A stretch of DNA of 64,000 bases from Sulfobacillus acidophilus (GTDB taxonomy: Bacteria; Bacillota; Sulfobacillia; Sulfobacillales; Sulfobacillaceae), in assembly GCA_003023745.1 (NCBI GenBank), contig PXYV01000010.1, forward strand, positions 1-64,000, given 5' to 3'. Below the pieces are notes generated by a model. The model did no database searches and was not told where the DNA came from. It saw only the letters and a program-made list of their open reading frames with translations. Shown piece by piece: positions 7,824 to 17,074 of the stretch. The position numbers and the translations under genes are program-made. Position 1 is the stretch's first letter, and each line of letters begins with the position of its first letter.

Positions 7824-9155
7824 ATGAAAAGCTATTGGGATCAAACAATCCAGACGATGCGTCCCGAGGAAGTACGGGAGCGGCAATTGAAGCTTTTGCG
7901 ACGGCAAATTCAATATGTGTATGATCGGGCTCCCTTTTATCGAGACCTCTATGACCGCCACGGTCTTAAACCACATCAGATCCAAACGTGGGATGATTTT
8001 CGCAAGCGAGTCCCAGTGTTTCATAAAGATGACTTACGTGATTATCAAAAACGCACTGGAGATCCATTTTCCGGCCTGCTCTGTGTCCCCCGATCGCAAC
8101 TCGTCGGGCTTTGGACTTCAAGCGGCACCACAGGTCTGCCAACACTTGGCGCCTATACCCGGACGGACATGGCGACGGCAATCGAATACATGACTCGCAG
8201 TTATTGGGATGCTGGCGTGCGGCCGGGGCAACGAGCGTTTTTGATTAACATCAATTTTCATTGGCTGATGCCACTTACCTGGGGTATGTCGCGGCGCCTG
8301 GGCTTGCGGCCACTCTTGTTTGACTTTGGCCATGCCATGATGGCCGAACGGATAGCGCAGTGGATTCTCGATTATCGCCCCGATGTAATCCCTTCAATAA
8401 CCACTGAATTGGCGACATTGGTTCCGGTCGCTTTAAGAAAAATGGGGTATGATCCAGCAGGCGTCCTTCAGGATGTCAAAATGATTACCACCATGGGAGA
8501 AGCACTGACTGATACTGCTCGCAGCAACCTGCAACTAGAGTGGGGTGGTGTAACTGTGCGCGACGGCGCAGGGTGCGGTGAAGGCTATGTCTGGATGTTT
8601 GAAGGATCATGCGAGCATCCGGGGGCACATTACTGGGGAGATATCGGTTATGTGGAAGTATTGGACCCCGATACCGGAGAAATAACCGGAGAGCCAGTCG
8701 GTCGTGGCGAATTGGTTGCGAGTAACTTGCTAGTACAAGGGGTGCCTTACGTGCGTTTTGGTACGGAGGATTACGTGGAAATTTATGATGACCATTGTGA
8801 AAGAATGGGGCATCCGTACGGCCGTATTTTGGGTCGATCGAACTGGCGAGTGCGGGTGCGCGGAGAAGATTTCCTACCATACGATGTGGAAAACGTGATA
8901 CAACGCTACCCTGAAACTCGAAAAGCCGAGTTTTTTATCACAAGAGAAGCAGAGATGCAAGACACGTTGACTGTATCCATTGCCTATGACCGTGATTTGA
9001 CTCGTGACCCAGATAAATTACTGCAGTCGTTATCGCATGCACTAGAAAACGAACTTCGTGTACCAGTTGCCATTACCTGGGTACAGCCTTCGGAGATCCC
9101 ACGACCAGTCCCTCACAAACTCCAGAAATTTGTGGATCGTAGTAAAAATCATTAG
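7824..9155 (+). CDS. PaaK-family CoA ligase (AMP-forming)
   Basis: About 443 residues, full length. It activates a carboxylic acid to its acyl-CoA through an acyl-AMP. Features in order: N-terminal YDRAPFYRDLYDRHGL, phosphate loop LWTSSGTTGLPT (around residue 105), TMGEAL, GAGCGEGYVW, VPYVRFGTEDYVEI, then the hinge GRILGRSNWRVRVRGEDF and a C-terminal Lys in PHKLQKFVD. It is the only complete ligase of the plus operon. The start ATG has AAAGGGG eight bases upstream; an earlier ATG overlaps the preceding stop. The absence of the paaABCDE oxygenase nearby argues against phenylacetate as substrate; an unidentified aromatic, cyclic or branched acid is more likely. Confidence 0.82.
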   Translation: MKSYWDQTIQTMRPEEVRERQLKLLRRQIQYVYDRAPFYRDLYDRHGLKPHQIQTWDDFRKRVPVFHKDDLRDYQKRTGDPFSGLLCVPRSQLVGLWTSSGTTGLPTLGAYTRTDMATAIEYMTRSYWDAGVRPGQRAFLININFHWLMPLTWGMSRRLGLRPLLFDFGHAMMAERIAQWILDYRPDVIPSITTELATLVPVALRKMGYDPAGVLQDVKMITTMGEALTDTARSNLQLEWGGVTVRDGAGCGEGYVWMFEGSCEHPGAHYWGDIGYVEVLDPDTGEITGEPVGRGELVASNLLVQGVPYVRFGTEDYVEIYDDHCERMGHPYGRILGRSNWRVRVRGEDFLPYDVENVIQRYPETRKAEFFITREAEMQDTLTVSIAYDRDLTRDPDKLLQSLSHALENELRVPVAITWVQPSEIPRPVPHKLQKFVDRSKNH

Positions 9156-9190
9156 CCTAAACATTCCCCAAAAGGAAGGCGGACTGCGTG

Positions 9191-9973
9191 ATGGATGAAC
9201 GAGTTGCATTAGTGACAGGAGCAGGGCAGGGAGTCGGTCGAGCGATAGCTCTCGCCCTGGCCCGGCAGGGAGCCAAAATAGTTATTGTGAACGATTACGT
9301 GGAGGAACGCGCTCGTCGCGTCGCCGAGGAAGTTGCTGCTATGGACATTGGAGTCCAAGGTGTTCCCTATCAAGCCAATGTCAGCCTGTGGACAGATGTC
9401 ACTCGAATGATCGACGACGTGGGGAGTAAGTTTGGTTCGGTCGATGTCCTGGTGAACAATGCAGGCAATGCAGGACAGACCGTGGAGGACGTTATCGGCT
9501 GGAGCCGAGAGTTTGTCGAGACGGACCCCGACCATTGGAGAGCATGGGTGGATGTGAACTTCCTGGCACCCATGTACATGACGAGGGCAGTCTTGCCACA
9601 CATGATTCGTCATGAGTGGGGGCGTATTATTAATGTGATTTCTGAAGCAGGACGAGTTGGCGAACCCCGTTTAGTAGTCTACTCGGGAGCTAAGGCGGGC
9701 ACGGCAGGGTTCTCCCGGGCATTAGCGAAAGAAGTGGGTCGTTATCGCATTACGGTTAACTGCGTAGCCCTTGGAACGATCGACACGCCAAGCGTCTCAT
9801 CGGTGGTGGGAGATGCAACGCTATTAAAAAAGATGTCTGCACGTTATCCTCTTAAACGAATTGGACAGCCCGAGGACGTCAGTGGGTTGGTGGCCTTCCT
9901 AGCATCCGATAACGCATCGTGGATTACCGGGCAGACTTATGGTGTGAATGGCGGGTATGCAACCTTGCCATAA
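9191..9973 (+). CDS. Short-chain dehydrogenase/reductase
   Basis: 260 residues, classical SDR. The nucleotide site is TGAGQGVG near the N-terminus, followed by NNAGNAG and the catalytic set with Tyr-x-x-x-Lys as YSGAK. The C-terminus WITGQTYGVNGGY is FabG-like. In this operon, after acyl-CoA dehydrogenase and beside enoyl-CoA hydratase, it most likely oxidises the 3-hydroxyacyl-CoA to the 3-oxoacyl-CoA ahead of the thiolase. Asp in VNDYVEE after strand 2 suggests preference for NAD over NADP. A GTG one codon earlier is an alternative start. Confidence 0.85.
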   Translation: MDERVALVTGAGQGVGRAIALALARQGAKIVIVNDYVEERARRVAEEVAAMDIGVQGVPYQANVSLWTDVTRMIDDVGSKFGSVDVLVNNAGNAGQTVEDVIGWSREFVETDPDHWRAWVDVNFLAPMYMTRAVLPHMIRHEWGRIINVISEAGRVGEPRLVVYSGAKAGTAGFSRALAKEVGRYRITVNCVALGTIDTPSVSSVVGDATLLKKMSARYPLKRIGQPEDVSGLVAFLASDNASWITGQTYGVNGGYATLP

Positions 9974-10008
9974 GTTCACGTCCGTAATCTTTAAGTTAGG
10001 AGGATCGC

Positions 10009-10794
10009 ATGTTGACAACTTTAGACGTTCAGCATGACGGTGCGATCGTGGTGGTGCGGTTGAATCGAAACGAAGCGCTTAACGCGATTAGCGAGGAGAT
10101 GGTCAAGGATTTTGGCGATATGATAGACCAAGTCTCGCACATGTCAGAGACACGGGTTCTGGTGCTAACGGGGTCGCTCCAGGCGTTCTCGGCAGGCGCC
10201 GATCTGAAGGAGATTAGCAGGATTGGCAACACATGGAACGTGATGGAGCATTTTCTTGACGAATTTAATGAGGTGTTGCATCGTCTGGAACGACTACCTA
10301 AAATAGTCGTCGCCGCTATCGCTGGCGTTGCCTATGGAGGAGGACTAGAATTAGCGCTGGCCGCTGATTTTAGAATCTTGAGTCCTGGAACACGACTAGC
10401 ATTGCCCGAAGTTCGGATAGGAGTCATGCCTGGTGCCGGTGGTACACAGCGCCTACCGCGTCTCATTGGTTACCAACGAGCCAAATATATGGCGTTAGCG
10501 GGCACGCCGATAGATGCAACAACGGCATTAGGCTGGGGCCTCGCGGATGTTGTTTGTCATTCGTCAGAAGATCTTATGGATGCAACTCGAGCGTTCTGTG
10601 CACCCTTCCTGCAAAATGCTCCGTTATCGCTAGGAGCAATCAAAGAAGCGGTATTGGCAGGGCGCGACGCCGACCTGATAACGGGTTTGTCGATCGAGCG
10701 CCACCATTTGAAAGATCTTTACCAAAGCTTCGATGCTCGCGAGGGAATTCAAGCTTTTAATGAGCGGCGAAGACCTCTGTTTCGCGGGGAATAA
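10009..10794 (+). CDS. Enoyl-CoA hydratase/isomerase (crotonase)
   Basis: 261 residues. It hydrates 2-enoyl-CoA to 3-hydroxyacyl-CoA. The oxyanion segment AFSAGADLKEI and both catalytic Glu positions are present: YGGGLELALAADF (Glu144 equivalent) and LPEVRIGVMPGAGGTQR (Glu164 equivalent). A TTAGGAGG-type site precedes the ATG. Last gene of the plus operon, giving it a complete beta-oxidation set with the dehydrogenase, SDR and thiolase. Confidence 0.9.
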   Translation: MLTTLDVQHDGAIVVVRLNRNEALNAISEEMVKDFGDMIDQVSHMSETRVLVLTGSLQAFSAGADLKEISRIGNTWNVMEHFLDEFNEVLHRLERLPKIVVAAIAGVAYGGGLELALAADFRILSPGTRLALPEVRIGVMPGAGGTQRLPRLIGYQRAKYMALAGTPIDATTALGWGLADVVCHSSEDLMDATRAFCAPFLQNAPLSLGAIKEAVLAGRDADLITGLSIERHHLKDLYQSFDAREGIQAFNERRRPLFRGE

Positions 10795-11239
10795 AGAGTG
10801 CGACAATGTATGATGATAGGAGTCCTCGGGATATGAGATTTGGTTTTATAAGCTGGACTATCTTTCGTGTCCCGAATAAGCAACTACCACTGACCCAGCC
10901 TTGCGTCAAAAGATCTTGCACGTATATGGATATTTCCGGAAATCAACGCTAGTTGAACCCAAGCGACGAGGCCACGAAGGGTGATTATCTGGTCGCCGCT
11001 CTTCGTCGGCAGCTATCCACTTTTGAAATGTTTCAGTCGTTAGCATGAGATCAGACGCAAACAGAAGCACGAAGGTGCACAGGCTGAGGCCTCGTGTGCA
11101 TCGTAAAACACTATAGAAAAAATTTTTTGTCAGTCACGAAAATCAATCATGGAGCCAATATCGCTCCAAGATAAGTTTCTGTTAAATCAGGGCAATAACA
11201 AGTAGTCAGGAGCACTTCGAAATCGTGTTTTTGGACAAT
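10795..11239. other. Intergenic region between convergent clusters
   Basis: The ends of the plus and minus clusters meet here. I see no gene and no strong intrinsic terminator. TCGGGA...TCCCGA (about 10827-10875) could pair across a long loop, and a better hairpin is listed separately. Sequence is more AT-rich than the flanks. Confidence 0.5.
11150..11168 (-). terminator. Weak hairpin downstream of the minus cluster
   Basis: TGGAGC and GCTCCA form six pairs around a seven-base loop, about 70 bases beyond the last gene of the minus cluster. On the minus strand it is followed by a T-rich but interrupted stretch (ATTGATTTTC), so terminator function is only possible. Confidence 0.3.
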
Positions 11240-12403
11240 CTATCGGATAATTTTCTCTTGGCGAAGTGCTTCCAGTTGTGCCGGGCTAATTCCTAGCTGT
11301 CCAAGGATTTCTGCGGTGTGCTCACCCAGGTATGGAGCTGCGGTAACCAAGGGGCACGGGGACTGATCAACCCAGTGGAGTGGCAGGCCAATGGCGGGAA
11401 CACCAGTGTGTTGGGTAAACATCCCGCGAGCTTGGAGCTGCGGATCGCTTATGGCCTCGTCAATCGTCAGCACGGGCGTACAGCAAGCTTCGACACCTTC
11501 AAAATGTTGAATCCAGTATGATTGGGAATGTTGTCGAAAGACGGCCGCAATCTCCTCTTTCATTGTGTTCTGGATCGCCGGCGGAGCAAGCTGCAGTCCG
11601 ATTAGATGAGATAGCCCTAATTGCCGACAAAATGCTTCCCAAAACTTCGCCTCAACAGCTCCCACGGCCATAAATCGGCAGTCCGCAGTAGGATAGGTAG
11701 TATAACAAGCATATCCCCCGGACAACACTCCAGTTTTTTGACCGACCTTCCCAGAACCCAAATATTCGGCCAACACAAGGGGGAGCCATGACGCAGTTCC
11801 ATCGAGCATCGACACGTCAATCCACTGTGCCTCGCCGGTTGTCCGCTGCGCCAAGAGCCCGGCTAGCATTCCAACGACCGCCATGCTGGCGCCGCCACCA
11901 AGATCGGCAATGGGAACACTGGGGACCACCGGAATGCCATCTCCGGTACCATTCAAGGCAAGAATGCCCGTGTACCCAATATAGTTGATGTCATGACCAG
12001 CGTCATGCTGGCGGGGACCGCTTTGCCCATAACCCGTTAGTGAGCAGAGGATGATGCGACGATTGGACCGGCGCAATCTCTCAAAGCCAATTTGCAGCCT
12101 ATCAAGTACCCCGGGGCGAAACGATTCCAACACCACATCCGCAGTTTTCACCAGTTCCAAAAAGAGCGCACGGCCCCGATCGCGCTTGAGATCGAGCGTC
12201 ACACTTTTCTTGCCGCGATTAACCAAGTGGTGAATGGCGCTATCGTCCCCAATTTTTGGATCAAACTCCCGAATATAATCACCTTTCTGCGGTTCCTCGA
12301 TTTTAATGACTTCAGCGCCCAAATCGCTCATCAATAATGTAGCAAAGGGACCTGGCAGTAACCGAGACAAATCGAGCACCCGAACGCCCGCCAGAGGATT
12401 CAT
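11240..12403 (-). CDS. CaiB/BaiF family protein, alpha-methylacyl-CoA racemase-like
   Basis: 387 residues, full length. N-terminal LAGVRVLDLSRLLPGPFA and GAEVIKIEEP are the family III CoA-transferase fold. The stretch GHDINYIGYTGIL carries the Asp of alpha-methylacyl-CoA racemases (GHDINY is typical of AMACR/MCR, while CoA-transferases often lack this exact motif). It would epimerise 2-methylacyl-CoA esters so that the 2S form can enter acyl-CoA dehydrogenation. As last gene of the minus cluster this points to a 2-methyl-branched substrate. A CoA-transferase role cannot be excluded. Confidence 0.78.
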   Translation of the reverse strand: MNPLAGVRVLDLSRLLPGPFATLLMSDLGAEVIKIEEPQKGDYIREFDPKIGDDSAIHHLVNRGKKSVTLDLKRDRGRALFLELVKTADVVLESFRPGVLDRLQIGFERLRRSNRRIILCSLTGYGQSGPRQHDAGHDINYIGYTGILALNGTGDGIPVVPSVPIADLGGGASMAVVGMLAGLLAQRTTGEAQWIDVSMLDGTASWLPLVLAEYLGSGKVGQKTGVLSGGYACYTTYPTADCRFMAVGAVEAKFWEAFCRQLGLSHLIGLQLAPPAIQNTMKEEIAAVFRQHSQSYWIQHFEGVEACCTPVLTIDEAISDPQLQARGMFTQHTGVPAIGLPLHWVDQSPCPLVTAAPYLGEHTAEILGQLGISPAQLEALRQEKIIR

Positions 12404-12420
12404 AGCATCACGACCTTGTA

Positions 12421-12828
12421 CTATTCTCGTCGGTACCCTATGTAAAATTGGGCTGAACCTTGAGCCACGATGTCACCTTCATCATTCCAGGCATCTGCTT
12501 GGCAGTACGCCACCTTCGCACCCAATTTCACCACATGCCCCCGCGCCGACACCATCACACCGTTAGCGGGCCTCAAATAGGCGACATCAATGTGTGTGGT
12601 GGCAGCCCAGGTGACCGATTCATTCAGTTGACTATGTACGGCTGTTGACATGGCCGCATCCAACAGTGTAGCAAGAAGTCCCCCGTGCACATGGCCGTAA
12701 ATTTGCAGCAGATCTGAACGCACAGGCAATTCTACGAATGCCTCACCATCTGAGACGTCACGAATCCTGAGGCCCAAGAGTTTCCAGATCGGTCCTTCGG
12801 CTAGTTGGGCAACGCGGGTTGGATTCAC
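12421..12828 (-). CDS. PaaI-type hotdog thioesterase
   Basis: About 135 residues. The hotdog segment IYGHVHGGLLATLLDAAMSTAV matches the PaaI/YdiI thioesterases, with the Asp in the helix as likely catalytic residue. The next strand (TTHIDVAYLRPA) fits too. It would release CoA from stalled acyl- or aryl-CoA esters. I start it at GTG one base after the TetR stop, with GGGGGAAA as ribosome site; the longer in-frame extension would lie wholly in the TetR gene and has no hotdog similarity. Confidence 0.8.
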   Translation of the reverse strand: MNPTRVAQLAEGPIWKLLGLRIRDVSDGEAFVELPVRSDLLQIYGHVHGGLLATLLDAAMSTAVHSQLNESVTWAATTHIDVAYLRPANGVMVSARGHVVKLGAKVAYCQADAWNDEGDIVAQGSAQFYIGYRRE

Positions 12829-12829
12829 T

Positions 12830-13492
12830 CTAGGTTTCCCCCGGCGCCGAGGAGAAGTCCAACAGTGAGGGAGGCGGAGCCACAGCTGTAGGATGCAACA
12901 ACATTCGCAAAAACTGCTGCGCATAATAGTGAGCAATATCGGTACCGCGGTATTGCTCACCTTCCCGAAACCACCGCGCTACGGAATTGACCGACCCCAG
13001 AATTAAAAGCCTCGTCAACACTGGATCAACCTCGTGGAAATCCCCAGACTGGACACCATCATCAATCAAGCGCTGCAGCTCGGCTTCATAGCGATCCCGC
13101 TCGCCGATCACCTTGCGGCGAAGTTTTGCAGGCAGTACATCCGGTCGTTCGATGACGGTGTAAATTGCGCGATTCTCAGTCGCACTCATCACAAACTGAT
13201 AAATAGCCATATAAAGCTTATCACATGGACTGGAATCCATTTGTTCAATAACACGGATAGCTTTAATACTGCGCACTACCATCTCGTGATGACATAGATA
13301 TAATAACTCGCCTTTGCTGTGCACGTAATAATACACGGCTCCCTTGGTTAGCTTGATACGGGCAGCCACATCGTCAATCGTCGTACGATCGTATCCTCGC
13401 TCGACAAACAACTCGGCAGCAGCCTTCAAGATATCATCCAAGCGCGCTTTAGCACGTTCTTCCCGAAAATTGGGCAAGGAGTCACTCCCCAT
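12830..13492 (-). CDS. TetR/AcrR family regulator, second copy
   Basis: 220 residues. The helix-turn-helix reads LFVERGYDRTTIDDVAARI then LTKGAVYYYVHSKGELL. The ligand domain resembles that of the first TetR of the window. It starts inside the end of the crotonase gene (11-base overlap) and is followed after one base by the thioesterase, so it is co-transcribed with the operon it probably controls. The 20-bp palindrome ahead of the MaoC gene is its best candidate operator. An N-terminal extension in the same frame is shadow sequence of the crotonase gene. Confidence 0.82.
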   Translation of the reverse strand: MGSDSLPNFREERAKARLDDILKAAAELFVERGYDRTTIDDVAARIKLTKGAVYYYVHSKGELLYLCHHEMVVRSIKAIRVIEQMDSSPCDKLYMAIYQFVMSATENRAIYTVIERPDVLPAKLRRKVIGERDRYEAELQRLIDDGVQSGDFHEVDPVLTRLLILGSVNSVARWFREGEQYRGTDIAHYYAQQFLRMLLHPTAVAPPPSLLDFSSAPGET

Positions 13493-14285
13493 CTGATCGT
13501 GGTTGAAATTCTGGAGTTCTACGCCCACAAAATGCTTTAAGGCCTTCTTGTGGTTCCCATGCTTCTTGCATGTAATCGCAGAACTCCGCCACTTCCCATT
13601 TAAGATTGCTTTCACGTGGAGCGTCAAGTGTGGTGCCGATCAACCGCTTGACCCGAATGAGCCCTGGAAGACTCCCGCCCGCGATGCGCTTTAATAGTGT
13701 GTCGGTGCACATCCACAATTTTTCTGATGGAAATGACTGATACACTAATCCCCAATCTACCGCTTCTCGTCCAGAGATACGGTCACCAGTGTACAGCAAC
13801 GCACTGGCCCGCTGGCGACCTACCAGTTGTACCAACCTTTGTGTCCCGCCGCCACCAGGAATCAACCCGAATCGGGCGTGCTGATCCCCCAGTTGTGCGT
13901 CGTCAGCCGCCACCACAATGTCACAAGCTTGAATTAATTCGAATCCACCGGCCAAAGCATACCCTTCGACGCAAGCTACTACGGGTACGGGGCAGCGCTC
14001 AATGGCTAAAAATGCGCGCTGAATTTGCTCGATGAACATCCGCAATCGAGGCGGATCGGTTCGCACCGCGTCTATGTAGGTTAGGTCAGCACCGGTGCAA
14101 AAATTTCCCCCTGCACCTCGGATTGCCACCACCCGGACCGCCGATGCCAGTTCGGCCATAGCCGCTTCCAGTTCCTGCACGATAGTCAAGTTCAACGCAT
14201 TCATGACATCCGGGCGGTTGAGAACAATCAAGCCAATATCCCGCTCTCTTGTGGCTATCAAATGTTGATACGACGTCAATACCAT
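13482..14285 (-). CDS. Enoyl-CoA hydratase/isomerase family protein
   Basis: 267 residues, crotonase fold. AGGNFCTGADLTYI is the oxyanion segment and YALAGGFELIQACDI supplies the first Glu. The second acid (Glu164 equivalent) is replaced: the stretch reads LGDQHARFGLIPGGGG, His in place of Glu. Members with this change often act as isomerases or hydrolases and not as simple hydratases. In this operon a MaoC-type hydratase is also present, so the crotonase may do a different step. Confidence 0.82.
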   Translation of the reverse strand: MVLTSYQHLIATRERDIGLIVLNRPDVMNALNLTIVQELEAAMAELASAVRVVAIRGAGGNFCTGADLTYIDAVRTDPPRLRMFIEQIQRAFLAIERCPVPVVACVEGYALAGGFELIQACDIVVAADDAQLGDQHARFGLIPGGGGTQRLVQLVGRQRASALLYTGDRISGREAVDWGLVYQSFPSEKLWMCTDTLLKRIAGGSLPGLIRVKRLIGTTLDAPRESNLKWEVAEFCDYMQEAWEPQEGLKAFCGRRTPEFQPRSDGE

Positions 14286-14291
14286 CCCCCG

Positions 14292-14759
14292 TTATGCCAG
14301 CACATAGTGAAAGTCTGTAATCCGTAGCTGGCGCTGTGATTCCGGCTTGAATTCAGCCCGAATTCTCTGGCCGACGGCAAGCCTTTCAGCCATTTCCTCC
14401 ACACTACCCAGAGTCATCGTCAAAAAGTTAGCCAATGACGAATCCGATCCATCTAGTCGAGCAAAGGCGATCACATACGGCGGCTCGGGCAGATTGTCAA
14501 ATTTCTGCCCTACTATCGTAAAAGCTTCAAGAACTCCTCCCGGACCCACAGACACCCACTGGTCTGTGGCCACGAAACAACGTTCGCAGTAGGCGCGAGG
14601 AGGAAGCCATACCGCGCCGCATAAAGGACAGTGTCGTCCTTGTATCACCCCATTACCCAGTCCTTTCAGGAATGCACTGACGATTTCACCGGCCGAATGG
14701 TCATAGTGCACATGCCAATCCACCCCAAGCACCAATAGGTCATCACGTTGTACCACCAT
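14292..14759 (-). CDS. DUF35 / OB-fold zinc-ribbon protein
   Basis: 155 residues. Zinc ribbon CPLCGAVWLPPRAYCERC (C-x2-C-x10-C-x2-C) followed by an OB-fold (VLEAFTIVGQKF, PYVIAFARLDG). It lies six bases ahead of the crotonase and just after the two thiolase-like genes, the arrangement seen for DUF35-thiolase complexes. In the steroid pathway a DUF35 domain is required by the Ltp2 aldolase, a thiolase relative without Cys; both thiolase-like neighbours here also lack that Cys. Confidence 0.85.
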   Translation of the reverse strand: MVVQRDDLLVLGVDWHVHYDHSAGEIVSAFLKGLGNGVIQGRHCPLCGAVWLPPRAYCERCFVATDQWVSVGPGGVLEAFTIVGQKFDNLPEPPYVIAFARLDGSDSSLANFLTMTLGSVEEMAERLAVGQRIRAEFKPESQRQLRITDFHYVLA

Positions 14760-14777
14760 ATTTCCCCCGCTTTCTCG

Positions 14778-15971
14778 CTACCGTGGTTCGTCGGTTAACA
14801 CCATGCAAGTTTGGAACTGAAACGAGCCCCCAACCCCAGTTGCTACTGCCGCGTGAACGTTCGGCACTTGATACCCGCCCGCCTTACCCAACACTTGAAG
14901 CGCTGCGTCGCAGACGCGCACCAACGCCGTCACAGCAATCGGATTGGCGCACAATGTCCCGCCCGAAGGATTAACGGGCACTTCCCCTCCCAGGTCGAAA
15001 AAGCCCTCTTGTGTTAACGCTCCCGCCTGGTGGTGCGAGCTCAAGCCCAGTGCCGCCACCCCCATCAACTGATTGGAACTGAATGGCGCATAGATCTCCG
15101 CCACATCTAGCTCTTTCACCGGGTCGGTAATCTTGGCTTGCCGATAAGCTTCGCGGGCAGCCAGCTCGAGTTCTGTCCAATCGCACAAATCGGTATCTCG
15201 GGCCCCGCCCATGCGGTCACCCATGTAGACGGTATTGGCGACGCCGCCGACGCCGCTAATCCATGCCGCACGTGTCGCCTTCTGGCGCACAACGCGCTCT
15301 GAAGCAATCACCACCGCAGCTGCACCCGACGAACGTGGACAGCAGTCATACCGTTTCAAAGGCCAGGCGAAGTACGGTGATTCAAGCACAGCATCGATGG
15401 TAAGAACGCCTTTGAGGTGAGCGCGGGGATTTCTTTGAGCGTTTTTCCAACTACTTACCACCACGTGGGCCATGTCCTTTTCCGTCGTACCATATTTGGC
15501 CATATGCCGGACCGTTTGTAGAGCAGCCATAGTAATGGTATTCAATGCAAAATCACGCTCAAAAAACGGATCCCAAATCAAGTTCAGAATGAATTGGGCA
15601 TCGGGCGTTTCGGACACCTTGTCGGCTCCGACCACCAAACAGGTCTCGTAAAGTCCGGAAGCCACATGCATGTAGCCTGCTTGGGCGGCCGACCCACCTG
15701 TCGCACCCCCGGTATGAACTCGCATAAACGGTTTACTGCGGCCAAACACCGCATCAATGGCCCATTTGTCAGCATCGGTCACTCCCATGAATTCTGTCGG
15801 TGCCATCGAGTAAACCACGGCCTCAATGTCGCCCGGAGACAGATGGGCATCCTCGATGGCTTTTCTGGCGGCTTCCTGGGCTAACTCCGCATAAGTTTGC
15901 TCTGGAATCCGAGTTTGATAATCTGTTTCCCCGACCCCGATAATCGCAGCCTTTTGCGTTGGTGCCCCCAT
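14778..15971 (-). CDS. Thiolase-like protein lacking the nucleophilic Cys (partner A)
   Basis: 397 residues, thiolase fold throughout. At the active-site loop, where thiolases have NxxCASG, it has VHTGGATGGSAA, Gly in place of Cys. The C-terminal GGTLCANPIAV replaces the canonical GHP with ANP. The middle (YGTTEKDMAHVVVSSWKNAQ, CCPRSSGAAAVV) is well conserved, so the gene is under selection. It cannot use the standard acyl-enzyme mechanism. Retro-aldol cleavage, as in Ltp2, or a structural role are the options. Its start codon lies immediately before the stop of the upstream partner gene's frame, with GGGGGG as ribosome site. Confidence 0.8.
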   Translation of the reverse strand: MGAPTQKAAIIGVGETDYQTRIPEQTYAELAQEAARKAIEDAHLSPGDIEAVVYSMAPTEFMGVTDADKWAIDAVFGRSKPFMRVHTGGATGGSAAQAGYMHVASGLYETCLVVGADKVSETPDAQFILNLIWDPFFERDFALNTITMAALQTVRHMAKYGTTEKDMAHVVVSSWKNAQRNPRAHLKGVLTIDAVLESPYFAWPLKRYDCCPRSSGAAAVVIASERVVRQKATRAAWISGVGGVANTVYMGDRMGGARDTDLCDWTELELAAREAYRQAKITDPVKELDVAEIYAPFSSNQLMGVAALGLSSHHQAGALTQEGFFDLGGEVPVNPSGGTLCANPIAVTALVRVCDAALQVLGKAGGYQVPNVHAAVATGVGGSFQFQTCMVLTDEPR

Positions 15972-17057
15972 TTACATTCCCCCCTCTGACTTTTGGCTGA
16001 GCACCACGACTGCGTGTCCTTGGGCCCCTTGCCCCGTTCTTCCTTGAACCAACGCATGTTGTGCTCCTGATGATCGCATGGCTTGCGTGATGCGCGATAT
16101 GCGCCAGAGCCCCGCGCAAAACGGCGGATATCCGCCGAACCCATTGGCCAGGCTGTTGATGGAATATCCAGAATCAAGAATCCATTCGGCCCCGTGCCCC
16201 TGATCAGCCAATCCGATCGCTTCAACACCCATGATGAGCTCAAAACTGGAAATATCCTCGAGTCCCACAACATCCACGGAACTCAAGGAAATCCCGGCCC
16301 GCTCGAGTGCTAAGCGGCTGGCTATCCGCAAGCTCTTCCATCCGTCCCAGCCACGCTGTCCCAAATAGTAGGCATCAGTGTCCCATCCCATCCCGCGAAT
16401 CCACATCGGTTGATGGGCAAACCGGCGCTGTGCGAATGCTTGCGATGAAGCAATGACAACCGCGGCTACTCCATCGACAGTGGGGGCAAAATGGGACGCC
16501 TTGAGCGGATACGCCAGATAGGTCGGAGCGGCGTCGAAATCTGGCGTCCCGGGTCGATTCCGCATACGATTAGCCACCGCGTCCAGCAACGATACGTCGA
16601 TCCCGTAATCGGCTACATAACGAGCTGCGTGAGCAGCACTTAACAAGGGGTCAATTGCGCCAACATCCCGTGAAAAGAAAGGCTCGAGAGCCCCTCGCCA
16701 CACTTGGCTGGGACGACATTCCGACACTTTTGACCAGCTCACGACCATGCCAATATCGTAAAGCCCGCTGAGAATGCGAAGTGTTCCGAGGATTAGCCCA
16801 TGCAGTCCACTATCGGTCACCTTGACTTCGTCTTTCAAGAGCGCCCCAGCAGGCATTGCAGTTAGCATACTGGAAATACTGCGGCCGTCAAGTTCGTCGC
16901 TAGCGGCCAATACTACGTTGTCAATGTCATCCCGGCCGATGCCGGCATCTTGTAGGGCTGCCTGAGCAGTTTCGAAAATCATCTCTTCTAGTCTCTTGTC
17001 CTGACACGTTAGCCATGTAGTACAGGCCGTGCCGACAATTGCCGCTGACGGCGCCAT
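15972..17057 (-). CDS. Thiolase-like protein lacking the nucleophilic Cys (partner B)
   Basis: 361 residues. The N-terminal half is thiolase-like (SAAIVGTACTTW, LQDAGIGRDDIDNVV). The active-site loop reads VKVTDSGLHGLILG, with no Cys. The C-terminal Gly-rich loop is LANGFGGYPPFCAGL, without the catalytic GHP. VDVVGLEDISSFE corresponds to the ExHDAF segment with His lost. It is thus further degraded than partner A and directly adjacent to it. The pair probably forms a heteromer with the DUF35 protein. Confidence 0.75.
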   Translation of the reverse strand: MAPSAAIVGTACTTWLTCQDKRLEEMIFETAQAALQDAGIGRDDIDNVVLAASDELDGRSISSMLTAMPAGALLKDEVKVTDSGLHGLILGTLRILSGLYDIGMVVSWSKVSECRPSQVWRGALEPFFSRDVGAIDPLLSAAHAARYVADYGIDVSLLDAVANRMRNRPGTPDFDAAPTYLAYPLKASHFAPTVDGVAAVVIASSQAFAQRRFAHQPMWIRGMGWDTDAYYLGQRGWDGWKSLRIASRLALERAGISLSSVDVVGLEDISSFELIMGVEAIGLADQGHGAEWILDSGYSINSLANGFGGYPPFCAGLWRISRITQAMRSSGAQHALVQGRTGQGAQGHAVVVLSQKSEGGM

Positions 17058-17074
17058 AAAACCTCGTCTCCCTT

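Noticed and set aside
2808-9155. Aerobic phenylacetate (paa) pathway
   Set aside because: PaaK-like proteins are present, but none of the paaABCDE oxygenase, paaZ or paaG-type sets is seen.
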